Source: Margaritifera margaritifera (Eukaryota; Mollusca; Bivalvia; Unionida; Margaritiferidae). From it: a stretch of DNA of 64,000 nucleotides. The stretch is taken from contig JAQPZY010000650.1 of the NCBI GenBank assembly GCA_029931535.1, positions 237,252-301,251 of the forward strand. Direction: 5' to 3'. Shown piece by piece: positions 49,924 to 60,213 of this stretch. The notes beneath the pieces are model-generated. The model was not told where the DNA came from. It saw nothing but the letters and a program-made list of their open reading frames with translations, and did no database searches. Position 1 is the first letter of the stretch. The number at the start of each line of letters is the position of its first letter. The position numbers and the translations under genes were made by a program.

Positions 49924-50450
49924 TGGAAGATTCTATTGTTGTTTTTATCGATTTCTCCAAGGTCTTTGATTCAACAGATCGCTTACACGTATTGAATATT
50001 TAGTGTAGAAGGGTATTGAAGGAACGTTTTTATGTGTCATATCATCAATGTATAATTGTCTCTGTAAATGTGCCTGAGCTGATCAGCAGTATATAAACTG
50101 TTTTCATTGAAATATAAGAACCAGACAAGGTTGTATTGCAAGTCATCTGATTTTCAATATATTTCTAAAGGACTTGATTATTGAAATAACAAAAAAAACG
50201 CAGACATTTAATATTTATTTCTTCTGCTATACATGACATTGCCATATTGTATGCTGATGACGATAAGAATTGTATAGATACTATAATAATTCCACAACTT
50301 CAAATTAGGATTCTTTTGTGGAGGAATTTTGCTGTGAAACAGTAATGAAGATTAATGCTGATAAAGCTAAAATTGTTGCTTTTAGAAACAGGGGTTTTCT
50401 AAGCAAAGAGTATTGATATATTCGAGACCAGAAAATAGAAACTGTAGTAG
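49924..50450 (+). pseudogene. Decayed non-LTR retrotransposon reverse transcriptase
   Basis: Several RT blocks survive in the right order but in different frames and with stops. VFIDFSKVFDSTDRLHVL lies at about 49941-49995, and AILYADDD carries the catalytic YADD box (LYADD at 50247-50261). Further on are MKINADKAKIVAFRNRGF (about 50346-50400) and SKEY*YIRDQKIETVVE to about 50450. The pattern is that of CR1/Jockey-like LINE elements, in which the YADD box is followed by a 'K-I-N-xx-K-xKIVxFR-xG' segment. No endonuclease or ORF1 was found, and the element is truncated and inactive. Confidence 0.85.
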
Positions 50451-50502
50451 AGGATGGCGACCGAGACCAAAACGGGGTCCCTATGTTAAATAGGGTTAAA
50501 TG

Positions 50503-50940
50503 GTTTGAGAACCAAACGGGAATTTAACATAGACGCCATGTTGAAAGATATGTTTTGTAACAGTGTAGCATGAGATGACGGTCTGCGCTCGAACGGAAAT
50601 ACCGTATGACGTCATAGGTTTATAATGTGTGGAGAGTCTGTCTGTTTGTGTAACAGTGTTGCGTGTGTTTGGCAGGAGATGTGAGTGTGTCTGCCGTCTA
50701 AATGAAAGGCCGTAGAGGAGTTCTGTGCTCAATAGGGTCGAAAGTTTATAGGGACAAACAGGAAATGAATATGGGAAAATTAATGGTCGAAAGTTTATAG
50801 GGACAAAGGGTCGAACATTTATGGGGACAAACGGGAAATTAAAATGAGGTCAACACTTTGAAAGGTATGTTTTTCAACAGTGTAGCATGAGGCGACAGCC
50901 TGCTCTCAAACTGAAATGCCGTATGACAACATACGTTTCA
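50503..50940. repeat. Duplicated ~100-bp segment
   Basis: The segment around 50516-50612 and that around 50829-50925 share AACAGTGTAGCATGAG, GACGG/GACAG, CTC-AAAC-GAAATGCCGTATGAC in order. GGTCGAAAGTTTATAGGGAC also repeats at 50737 and 50784. It is an old, unequal tandem duplication. Confidence 0.7.
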
Positions 50941-51287
50941 AATGAGGAGTCTGTCTATTTTTGCAACATGTTGGTTCTATTTTGGAGGGTAATGTAAGGG
51001 GTTCGAGTTTGTCAATAGAAAAAATGGGAGTTTGACTGCAATCTAAATGACATAAAATGCCGTATTTTGTTTTGCTTCATGACAAAACTAACTTCTTTAT
51101 CTCCCATTACCATCCTATGGCCCCTCTTATAAAGTTAAAATCACAACCATATTATATAATATCCCCACTCTATTCTACCCTGCTTTTCGTAAAAAACAAA
51201 ACTACCATACTCATAATTTTTACATATCAATACACAGTTACCTACTATTCACAACTTAGTTGTCTAATTTCCAGAACCCAGTGATCT

Positions 51288-51890
51288 AATATTCACCAGT
51301 CAATTATCTACTATCAAAAACAATGTATCTACTATCAACGCCCAGTGATCTACCATATAGAGCCCATTTATCTACTATCAGCACCCAAACAAAACTACCA
51401 TACTCTGATCTACTATCCACCAACCAGTTATCTACTATTCAACACTTAGTTATTTTACTATACAGCAACCAGTTATCTGCCATCCACCAATCCGTTATCT
51501 ACTATCCAACACTTGGCTATCTACTATCGAGCAAACAATTATCTCCTATCAACACCCAGTTATCTACTATCAAGCACCAATTATCTACTATCCAGTACCC
51601 AGTAATCTATTATCCACCAAACAGTTATCTACTATCCACTAACAAATTATCTACTATCCAACACCCAGCGATCTACTATCTACCAACCGAAAAATTATCT
51701 ACTAACAACACCCAGTTATCTACTATCCACAAACTAATTATCTATTATCAACACAAAATTAGATAGTATCAAGCACCCCGTTACCTACTATCCGCCACCC
51801 AGTTGTATACTATCCAGTACCCAGTTATCTACTATCCACAAGCCAGTTATATACTATCAACGCCCGTTATTTACTAGTCACCAACCAGTT
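51288..51890. repeat. Irregular ~20-24-bp repeat (TTATCTACTATC)
   Basis: CCAGTTATCTACTATC-type units recur more than 20 times with variable spacing and heavy divergence. The 147-codon frame across it is a repeat artefact. Confidence 0.85.
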
Positions 51891-52132
51891 TTCATTTTAA
51901 AACACATTCACGTTTCATACATCAAAATTCATGTTTTCTTTCATAGTGCAGCAAATCACTGTTTTTTTACTGTTGCCGTGGCATACAATTTATTGAAGAA
52001 AACTAACTTTTTCTGTTCAGTAGACTCAGTTTTAGCGACGAAAACTAACTTTTACTGTTGCAGTAGCACAATTTTAGTTAAAATTGACTTTTACTGTTGC
52101 AGTAGCAACAGCTGACCCGTGACGTCACTTTT

Positions 52133-52157
52133 AATATATATATATATATATATATAT

Positions 52158-52210
<53 letters not shown>

Positions 52211-52212
52211 TA
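52133..52212. repeat. (TA)n(CA)n microsatellite
   Basis: A TA tract with one GA interruption, then a short CA tract. Confidence 0.95.
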
Positions 52213-52275
52213 CCAATGAGCGTTTCTACGATGTACTCTTGCTGTATAGTTTGATTAGAGTATAACATAGCTGAA

Positions 52276-52509
52276 ATGGGAAGTTTTTGTTGGGGTGCTC
52301 CTGCCGTGAATACTTTTTATACTCTGAGTGATAGCATGACTAATGCTGCTGTAGTGAGTATTCTTCCAGAAATGAACGACTTCAATTTGGCTTTTTGTGA
52401 TTTCTTATTTTCTTCGCAAGAATATTTGCTGGCTGTACCCCCTTCAACTCCTTCTACGTCATTACCAATGTATACTAATTTCAGAAGGAAACAGAAGGAA
52501 GAGTTATAG
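52276..52509 (+). CDS. Unassigned 77-codon ORF, upstream half of a frameshifted pair
   Basis: It starts MGSFCWGAPAVNTFYTLSD and contains AVVSILPEMNDFNLAFCDFL and AVPPSTPSTSLP before ending FRRKQKEEL. Codon use and composition look more like coding sequence than the surroundings. The last residues are Lys/Glu-rich, like the start of the next open frame, which overlaps in another frame, so a single frameshift probably broke one gene of about 220 codons. I do not recognise the family. A mobile-element ORF or a broken cellular gene are both possible. Confidence 0.35.
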   Translation: MGSFCWGAPAVNTFYTLSDSMTNAAVVSILPEMNDFNLAFCDFLFSSQEYLLAVPPSTPSTSLPMYTNFRRKQKEEL

Positions 52510-52952
52510 ACTTTTTGCAACGCCAAAAAGAAGAAGAACAGACTTTTGTTCTACAGCAAGAAGAGGAAAAGAGAAAGCAGCAAGAGGAGAAGACGAAACC
52601 TTTGAACAGTGAACAGAAGGAAGAGAGTAAAAACAAAACTGTTAGTGTGCTACAAGAAATTCTGGCAGAGTTAAAACACTTGAAAAACATGTATCAAATT
52701 GTTTTGGAGAAACCTAGGAGAAAGAGACCTACACTTAAATTCAGGCACACATACACCCGACGAGCTCAACCACCATGTGTACGGTCTACCGACACGTGCC
52801 TCACTCGCCGCGATGACAAGACTCTGGGCTCAATCTGTCGTCGCGACAATGCGATGCAGCGCAGATCGACTTATTTAGGCGCAGCGTCGACTGCGAAAGA
52901 GTCTCACATCATCCATCCACAGGAGGATAGCGCCGGTTTACTCTTCAAATGA
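52482..52952 (+). CDS. Unassigned coiled-coil ORF, downstream half of the pair
   Basis: From the TTCAG at 52478-52482 the frame reads KETEGRVIDFLQRQKEEEQ and then about 60 residues rich in Lys, Glu and Gln, predicted by eye to be coiled coil (VSVLQEILAELKHLKNMY has good heptads). A basic stretch (EKPRRKRPTLKFRHTYTRR) follows, and the last 60 residues are of more random appearance. TTTCAG at the join could be a 3' splice site, but no matching donor is evident. Function unknown. Confidence 0.35.
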   Translation, partial: QKETEGRVIDFLQRQKEEEQTFVLQQEEEKRKQQEEKTKPLNSEQKEESKNKTVSVLQEILAELKHLKNMYQIVLEKPRRKRPTLKFRHTYTRRAQPPCVRSTDTCLTRRDDKTLGSICRRDNAMQRRSTYLGAASTAKESHIIHPQEDSAGLLFK

Positions 52953-53690
52953 CACACACAGCGAATGTGTAAGAGCCGGTTCTATCACCACGCAACTCAA
53001 CCGCGCAATGTCATCGACTCACTCCCCCTGACAAGATCACAGACATAACTCCGCTCATGCCTGCCAGACCACACTTGCAAGTGAACTACACATACAAGAT
53101 CTCTCTGTCATTGCGAGTCATTTATCCATCACCAGGCTCATACCAAGCACACCAACAACACTAAAACTTCACAATACCACCACCACACATCACACTCCCT
53201 CTCGATGCAGTCCTTTTTCAGACGCGCATATACAACCACATCCACATAAGTATAGCTTATCAGAGCGCGCACACAGTAGATCAGAGCTGGCTGCGTAAGT
53301 CCTCTACTTGTGGCACCTCGGCGAGAGTCGGATGGTGCACTTGCACGCGTGACAGTCAATCTCACTCAACGCACAACAAGCCATCTTAGTATTTCCCTTT
53401 ACCATCACTGCACTGCGGGCGCGACCATCATTAAGGTGCACAGTCTCAGCCAAGTCAAGGTCCACTGCTTGTACTACAGAGCTATACTCCACCATACTCT
53501 CAAAAAGTTCATGGACATCATTATGATGGCCGACTGTCTACGACTCCCGTCACAGTACTATGGGTCTATACCAAAGGGAGTTAGTACAGAGACAGTCAAC
53601 GTCTTCCTTAGCGCATTTATCATTGAGCAGTAATTAGTTACATTTACGATAACAGTATAGTATCGTTGCCATCGGGGAGTCGAGTTTGCT
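52953..53690. other. Non-coding or decayed; composition unlike neighbours
   Basis: C/A-rich on the plus strand and less AT-rich than DNA on either side. The open frame 53310-53633 ends YGSIPKGVSTETVNVFL without a recognised family, and a minus frame overlaps it. This could be the rest of the element or gene at 52.3 kb. Confidence 0.3.
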
Positions 53691-53912
53691 GGATTTACAT
53701 ACGTGGAGTTGAGGATAGGACCAAATCCGAGGGGGACTTGTAGAAGACCTACTTCGGTATCTTTCTTTTACCCCTGTCTTTTGCATTATTCTGTTATTTT
53801 TCCCCGTTGTAACATTGTCCTTGTACAATACATACTAGTAAATCCAAAATGTAGTATGATTGGTTTTCCCTCTTTTAACTTCTTAGCGTCGCTGTTTACT
53901 GAGTCACTTCGT

Positions 53913-54438
53913 ATGTCTATATATTATCCAAGTCCAAGACACCGAAGGTAGCAACAGCAGCTAAAAACGTAGGGTTAAGAGCAATAATAAGAGGAAGACA
54001 GCTAACAAAATCAACTGCAGAGAAAAAGTCAAAAAAAGCCAAGAAGGCCGAGACCCCAAAGAAGAAGGCAGCTAGCAAGCCTCGGCAAGTAAGGGTGCCC
54101 ATAAGACCGCCACCAAAGCAAAGGCCCAGCGGATTAGGACAGGAAGAAGACAATGTGGTTGAGGGAATTCTACGGAATCTACATCTACCAAGTTCAGTAA
54201 CCGCTACACCCACACACCGCAATCTACAGCAAAAGCTATGTGTATCATGAACAGTTCTGTCAACGATATCTTCGACAGAATCGCTGCAGAAGCTTTAAGA
54301 CTGGCACCCTACAACAAGTGCTCTACAATCACTAGCAGAGAAATCCAGACAGCTTTCAGACTTCTACCCGCTGAACTTGCTAAGCATGCCGTAAGCGAGG
54401 GAACAAAGGCTGTTACAAAGTACACCAGTAGCAAGTAA
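53913..54438 (+). pseudogene. Histone H2B pseudogene, unit 1 (long N-tail)
   Basis: The C-terminal half is open as 66 codons (54238-54438): [20 protein letters not shown] and ending [17 protein letters not shown], plainly H2B alpha2 to alphaC. Upstream, GIYIYQV (alpha1) and a Lys/Ala-rich tail are recovered only by changing frame several times. The tail (KKSKKAKKAETPKKKAASK among others) implies about 90 residues before alpha1, against about 30-35 in ordinary H2[10 protein letters not shown] lacks one Leu of the usual RLLLPGELAK. It shares with unit 2 a lost A in the AAAAAG run near 53963. A normal nucleosomal H2B cannot be made from it. Confidence 0.93.
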
Positions 54439-54467
54439 ACATACTGTGTGGATCCAAATATCAAAAC

Positions 54468-54483
54468 GGCCCTTTTTAGGGAC
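54468..54483 (+). terminator. Degenerate histone 3' stem-loop, unit 1
   Basis: GGCCCTTTTTAGGGAC, 30 bp after the H2B stop. It fits the replication-dependent histone hairpin (6-bp stem, 4-nt loop) with one stem mismatch and loop TTTT. A purine-rich GAAAAGAAAT downstream resembles the U7 snRNA binding element. Confidence 0.8.
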
Positions 54484-54583
54484 GTACATATTCCTAGAAA
54501 AGAAATCATTCACGAGGTTGCCATGCTTCTAAAGAAGCAATAGTACCCTTAACATGTATCCAAATCTAATTATAAAAGACTTG

Positions 54584-54592
54584 TATAAATAG
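54584..54592 (+). promoter_or_regulatory. Orphan TATA box, unit 1
   Basis: TATAAATAG about 145 bp after the H2B stop with no histone reading frame after it. It is conserved at 58167, 59822 and 62811. It may be the relic of a promoter for a third histone gene lost from the unit. Confidence 0.45.
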
Positions 54593-54942
54593 AGAACCAC
54601 CAAGCCAAAGTATGATCTTGCTCAAAACATCTTACAAGTATTCGGTACTGAGCACACATTTACAAAGAGGTCAATGAAAACGTCAAGCAAACAACAGCAA
54701 TACTAACACAAGTATCATCCTTCACTAGCAGCAAAGAAAATTAAATAAGTACACATCCACAACATACAAGAAATACAATACAATACAATACAATAACATA
54801 AAATCAAATTCATTCACGCGGACGTGATCGAAAACATCCTTTTCCGAATCCCATATACAAGAAACCTTCTGATTGGTTAGATTTTATGTAAGCTCTCTTC
54901 TGATTCGTCAATGCCAATGTACATTTCAATCCCTCTTGGGGG

Positions 54943-54949
54943 TATAAAA
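54943..54949 (+). promoter_or_regulatory. H2A-type promoter TATA box, unit 1
   Basis: GGGGGTATAAAAG with a reverse CCAAT (CTGATTGG) about 70 bp upstream. It is separated from the H2A fragment by the 1.9-kb insertion. Confidence 0.75.
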
Positions 54950-54975
54950 GCTAAGGTAGATAGGACCAGAATCAT

Positions 54976-56883
54976 GAGTGCCTATAAGGATCTGGACCCT
55001 TCATCCCCGAAAAGTGTAAAATAGAGACAGAGAATTTAAAATATCCAATTTCAAATAAATCTAACTTAATCTAGGGGATATAAATTAAGGATAGCACAAA
55101 AACACTACCGGGATGAAGGCAAAGGACATATTCCCTCTTAAAGGGAGTGCCTATAAGGATCTGGACCCTTCATCCCCGAAAAGTGTAAAATAGAGACAGA
55201 GAATTTAAAATATCCATTAACAAATAAATCTAACTTAATCTAGGGGATATAAATTAAGGATAGCACAAAAACACTACAGGGATGAAGGTAAAGGACATAT
55301 TCCCTCTTAAAGGGAGTGCCTATAAGGATCTGGACCCTTCATCCCTGAGAAGTGTAAAATAAAGACAGAGAATTCAAAATATCCAATTTAAAATAAAGGC
55401 AAAACCTCAAGTTTGATAAGATCTGGGGTCAAGTCTATCAAATCTAACTTAATCTAGGGGATATAAATTAAGGATAGCACAAAACAAGCTTAGCACCGGA
55501 AACATTTTTTTTTTTTTTTTTCCTTACCCTATCTCTAACTTAACATAATATCATCGATCCCATACTAAACAATTAACCTTAACCTATGTCGTACGGATTG
55601 GGCTTGGGTCGGATGCGAGATTTTCGGTCATGCTTTTAAACAGGTGCTAGGTACCATACTAGCATTCACCTGGGCGGAATCCCTGCGTATCCTCAAGGTG
55701 GGAGTGATCGTAGGATTTTCTGCTACCCAAAGCACTGGTGCCGGGAACCATACGGGCATGCCAGGACGGAATCCTTGCTGAGGCCTAAATACTAGTCCTG
55801 AGACAGTCAATAAATCCTTCCCCACCCCTTTTTTTTTTTTTTTGAATGGAAACTGCATTCAGCCATACGTTAACTATTAATTCTATAAGGTGATCATAAT
55901 CCCTGATCATCAGGCCCTCTTGCCGCACAATGTGGCACTCGATTGGAAAAAGGTCAAAATAAACTAAGTAATATAAGGACGGTATATTAAACGTAACAAC
56001 TATACCCCAAAATATTAACAATATAAGGTGATCATAAACCCTGATCATCAGACCCAGCCGCACAAGGTGGCACCAAATTGGATAATTTAACTTAAGAATA
56101 TAATTAGAAATAAAAACCCACGTAAATTAATCGCATAAGGTGGTCCCAAGTCCAAACCATCAGGCCCAAACTGAACAAAGCGGTTACTAAATTCTGAAAC
56201 GTTTTAATATTTAAGCTAGTGTACAACCAAAATTAGTAATATAAGGTGGTTTTAAATCCCAAACCATCAGGCCCAGCTACACAAAGTGGCAACCTAAAAT
56301 AATTAAATGAACGTTAAATTTATTTATTTTTTTTTTTTTTCTCTCTCCATCTACTAACCAATACCAACAGCCATATGGTACAGACATAACTTTAAAATTG
56401 TTATACCACAGCAAATACTTTCCTTTTTCGGCCAAAACTATCAAAAATATTAAACGTTAAGTAACCCTGGACCAGCCGGAGCCACCTGAGACGCGACGGC
56501 GCAGACAGTCGAACCTTGCCTCCTTTTCCGCGCCCTGACAGAATCATCGCAACAATTAAGTAATCCTGTAAACATTGTGGTTCTATTCCTATGAACAGGA
56601 AAAATATAATTTAAATACACGCACCCCTCCATGTCACTCCTTCAATGAACCCCCTTAGTGGGGATACCATGTAGCGATGGAGCGGTGCGAAAATAGCGTC
56701 CATACACGCATACATACTGTCCGGTGGGTTGCAGCTCTGTAACCCACGGGACGAAAATAAGTGTGCGTAGCACACTGCTTAATCCTTCATTGCGTGCTTC
56801 GCACGCAATGGGGGTAAATCGTCGTACATGCCCGAATGGGCGCACACGACGTTAATGCAATCATCATCATCATCATCATCATC
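54976..56883 (+). mobile_element. Insertion 1 in the histone unit: retroposon-like, 1908 bp
   Basis: It is flanked by an exact ACCAGAATCAT duplication (54965-54975 and 56884-56894). The left end is three 169-bp tandem monomers beginning GAGTGCCTATAAGGATCTGG at 54976, 55145 and 55314. The middle has T-rich tracts and four diverged ~110-137-bp repeats with CATCAGGCCC (from 55884). The right end has short hairpins (for example GTGTGCGTAGCACAC and GCGTGCTTCGCACGC), then GCACACGACGTTAATGCA, then (ATC)n. A 3' microsatellite tail, a target duplication and no LTRs fit a non-LTR-type retroposon. There is no RT frame, so it would be non-autonomous or deleted. Confidence 0.8.
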
Positions 56884-56886
56884 ACC

Positions 56887-57039
56887 AGAATCATTCCCCG
56901 TCATCTGCAGCTGGACATGTGCAATGACGAAGTTTTGAACAAGCTCCTATCAGGAGTGACCATTGCTCAAGGTGGTGTGTTGCCTAACATCCAGGCTGTT
57001 CTTCTGCCAAAGAAAACCAAGCAGGCTCCTGCAAAATAA
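56887..57039 (+). pseudogene. Histone H2A 3' fragment, unit 1
   Basis: It encodes [20 protein letters not shown], then [20 protein letters not shown] and KKTKQAPAK stop: the C-terminal ~50 residues of H2A (docking domain region). The first ~80 codons are absent. DMCNDEV replaces the usual AIRNDEE. It is followed by an AATAAA-like A-rich stretch and not by a stem-loop. Here the upstream insertion supplies an in-frame ATG at 56836, producing a 67-codon chimaeric frame through the ATC tail (eight Ile). Confidence 0.93.
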
Positions 57040-57495
57040 GCCTTCTCTTGTTCTACAAGCATCCCCAAAAAATAAAAAAACAACAACGACAAAATAAAAA
57101 TTATTTCTGAAAAGGAATATGCCTCAATATTGGCAACTGGTGATGGATGAGATCACAAAAACTCGCACTCACGGACTAAAACTAAGGAGTGACATATTCC
57201 ATATTCATTTATTCATTTATTCATTCATTGATTTCATCTACGAAGATAGATAGTTGCCTTGGCGAGAAGTTGATGTCATTATTTACATACGAGTATTAGT
57301 ATAACCAAATCCGATTGTTATTGTAGAAGACCTACTTCGGTATCTTTCTTTTACCCCTGTCTTTTGCATTATTCTGTTATTTTTCCCCGTTGTAACATTG
57401 TCCTTGTACAATACATACTAGTAAATCCATGATGTCGTATGATTGGTTTTCCCTCTTTTAACTTCTTAGCGTCGCTGTTTACTGAGTCACTTCGT

Positions 57496-58021
57496 ATGTC
57501 TATATATTATCCAAGTCCAAGACACCGATGGTAGCAACAGCAGCTAAAAACGTAGGGTTAAGAGCAATAATAAGAGGAAGACAGCTAACAAAATCAACTG
57601 CAGAGAAAAAGTCAAAAAAAGCCAAGAAGGCCGAGACCCCAAAGAAGAAGGCAGCTAGCAAGCCTCGGCAAGTAAGGGTGCCCATAAGACCGCCACCAAA
57701 GCAAAGGCCCAGCGGATTAGGACAGGAAGAAGACAATGTGGTTGAGGGAATTCTACGGAATCTACATCTACCAAGTTCAGTAACCGCTACACCCACACAC
57801 CGCAATCTACAGCAAAAGCTATGTGTATCATGAACAGTTCTGTCAACGATATCTTCGACAGAATCGCTGCAGAAGCTTTAAGACTGGCACCCTACAACAA
57901 GTGCTCTACAATCACTAGCAGAGAAATCCAGACAGCTTTCAGACTTCTACCCGCTGAACTTGCTAAGCATGCCGTAAGCGAGGGAACCAAGGCTGTTACA
58001 AAGTACACCAGTAGCAAGTAA
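57496..58021 (+). pseudogene. Histone H2B pseudogene, unit 2
   Basis: Almost identical to unit 1, with the same 66-codon C-terminal frame (57821-58021), the same frame changes in the tail and the same one-base loss in the A run. A 101-codon frame from 57528 reads the Lys-rich tail (STAEKKSKKAKKAETPKKK) and then goes out of the histone frame into RVPIRPPPKQRPSG. Confidence 0.93.
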
Positions 58022-58050
58022 ACATACTGTGTGGATCCAAATATCAAAAC

Positions 58051-58066
58051 GGCCCTTTTCAGGGAC
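58051..58066 (+). terminator. Degenerate histone 3' stem-loop, unit 2
   Basis: GGCCCTTTTCAGGGAC has the canonical TTTC loop and one mismatch in the 6-bp stem, 30 bp after the H2B stop. Confidence 0.82.
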
Positions 58067-58515
58067 ATACATATCCCTGGAAAAGAAATCATTCACGAGG
58101 TTGCCATGCTTCTAAAGAAGCAATAGTACCCTTAACATGTATCCAAATCTAATTATAAAAGACTTGTATAAATAGATTACCACCAAGCCAAAGTATGATC
58201 TTGCTCAAAACATCTTACAAGTATTCGGTACTGAGCACACATTTACAAAGAGGTCAATGAAAACGTCAAGCAAACAACAGCAATACTAACACAAGTATCA
58301 TCCTTCACTAGCAGCAAAGAAAATTAAATAAGTACACATCCACAACATACAAGAAATACAATACAATAACATAAAATCAAATTCATTCACGCGGACGTGA
58401 TCGAAAACATCCTTTTCTGAGTCCCATATACAAGAAACCTTCTGATTGGTTACATTTTATGTAAGCTCTCTTCTGATTCGTCAATGCCACTGTACATTTC
58501 AATCCCTCTTGGGGG

Positions 58516-58522
58516 TATAAAT
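58516..58522 (+). promoter_or_regulatory. H2A-type promoter TATA box, unit 2
   Basis: GGGGGTATAAATG, changed by one base from the other units. The H2A fragment begins only about 20 bp downstream at 58541. Confidence 0.75.
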
Positions 58523-58540
58523 GCTAAGGTAGATAGGACC

Positions 58541-58693
58541 AGAATCATTCCCCGTCATCTGCAGCTGGACATGTGCAATGACGAAGTTTTGAACAAGCTC
58601 CTATCAGGAGTGACCATTGCTCAGGGTGGTGTGTTGCCTAACATCCAGGCTGTTCTTCTGCCAAATAAAACCAAGCAGGCTCCTGCAAAATAA
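58541..58693 (+). pseudogene. Histone H2A 3' fragment, unit 2 (uninterrupted unit)
   Basis: Same 50-residue H2A end. This unit shows the arrangement before insertion: TATA box, AGGTAGATAGG, then ACC AGA ATC ATT in the H2A frame (TRIIP). A deletion of the H2A 5' part therefore joined the promoter/leader to codon ~80. KKTKQ reads NKTKQ here. Confidence 0.93.
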
Positions 58694-59149
58694 GCCTTCT
58701 CTTGTTCTACAAGCATCCCCAAAAAATAAAAAAACAACAACAACAAAATAAAAATTATTTCTGAAAGGGAATATTCCTCAATATTGGCATCTGGTGATGA
58801 ATGAGATCACAAAAACACGCACTCACGGACTAAAACTAAGGAGTGACATATTCCATATTCATTTATTCATTTATTCATTCATTGATTTCATCTACAAAGA
58901 TAGATAGTTGCCTTGGCGAGAAGTTGATGTCATTATTTACATACGAGTATTAGTATAACCAAATCCGATTGTTATTGTAGAAGACCTACTTCGGTATCTT
59001 TCTTTTACCCCTGTCTTTTGCATTATTCTGTTATTTTTCCCCGTTGTAACATTGTCCATATACAATACATACTAGTAAATCCAAAATGTAGTATGATTGG
59101 TTTTCCCTCTTTTAACTTCTTAGCGTCGCTGTCTACTGAGTCACTTCGT

Positions 59150-59676
59150 ATGTCTATACATTATCCAAGTCCAAGACACCGAAGGTAGCAACAGCAGCTA
59201 AAAAACGTAGGGTTAAGAGCAATAATAAGAGGAAGACAGCTAACAAAATCAACTGCAGAGAAAAAGTCAAAAAAAGCCAAGAAGGCCGAGACCCCAAAGA
59301 AGAAGGCAGCTAGCAAGCCTCGGCAAGTAAGGGTGCCCATAAGGCCGCCACCAAAGCAAAGGCCCAGCGGATTAGGACAGGAAGAAGACAATGAGGTTGA
59401 GGGAATTCTACGGAATCTACATCTACCAAGTTCAGAAACCGCTACACCCACACACCGCTATCTACAGCAAAAGCTATGTGTATCATGAACAGTTCTGTCA
59501 ACGATATCTTCGACAGAATCGCTGCAGAAGCTTTAAGACTGGCACCCTACAACAAGTGCTCTACAATCACTAGCAGAGAAATCCAAACAGCTTTCAGACT
59601 TCTACCCGCTGAACTTGCTAAGCATGCCGTAAGCGAGGGAACCAAGGCTGTTACAAAGTACACCAGTAGCAAGTAA
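59150..59676 (+). pseudogene. Histone H2B pseudogene, unit 3
   Basis: The 66-codon C-terminal frame is intact (59476-59676). A separate frame reads [15 protein letters not shown] and on through alpha1/loop1, showing that one frameshift near 59460-59480 separates the two halves of the histone fold. The A run near 59200 has six A residues, correcting the frame lost in units 1-2 but losing the G of AAAAAG. Confidence 0.93.
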
Positions 59677-59705
59677 ACATACTGTGTGGATCCAAATATC
59701 AAAAC

Positions 59706-59721
59706 GGCCCTTTTCAGGGAC
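59706..59721 (+). terminator. Degenerate histone 3' stem-loop, unit 3
   Basis: GGCCCTTTTCAGGGAC, identical to unit 2. Confidence 0.82.
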
Positions 59722-60180
59722 ATACATATCCCTGGAAAAGAAATCATTCACGAGGTTGCCATGCTTCTAAAGAAGCAATAGTACCCTTAACATGTATCCA
59801 AATCTAATTATAAAAGACTTGTATAAATAGAGAACCACCAAGCCAAAGTATGATCTTGCTCAAAACATCTTACAAGTATTCGGTACTGAGCACACATTTA
59901 CAAAGAGGTCAATGAAAACGTGAAGCAAACAACAGCAATACTAACACAAGTATCATCCTTCACTAGCAGCAAAGAAAATTAAATAAGTACACATCCACAA
60001 CATACAAGAAATACAATACAATACAATACAATAACATAAAATCAAATTCATTCACGCGGACGTGATCGAAAACATCCTTTTCCGAATCCCATATACAAGA
60101 AACCTTCTGATTGGTTAGATTTTATGTAAGCTCTCTTCTGATTCGTCAATGCCACTGTACATTTCAATCCCTCTTGGGGG

Positions 60181-60187
60181 TATAAAA
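60181..60187 (+). promoter_or_regulatory. H2A-type promoter TATA box, unit 3
   Basis: TATAAAA just upstream of the second insertion. Confidence 0.75.
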
Positions 60188-60213
60188 GCTAAGGTAGATA
60201 GGACCAGAATCAT

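Noticed and set aside
53913..58021. Functional H2B or H2A genes
   Set aside because: Each H2B copy needs several frame changes and H2A lacks its first ~80 codons.
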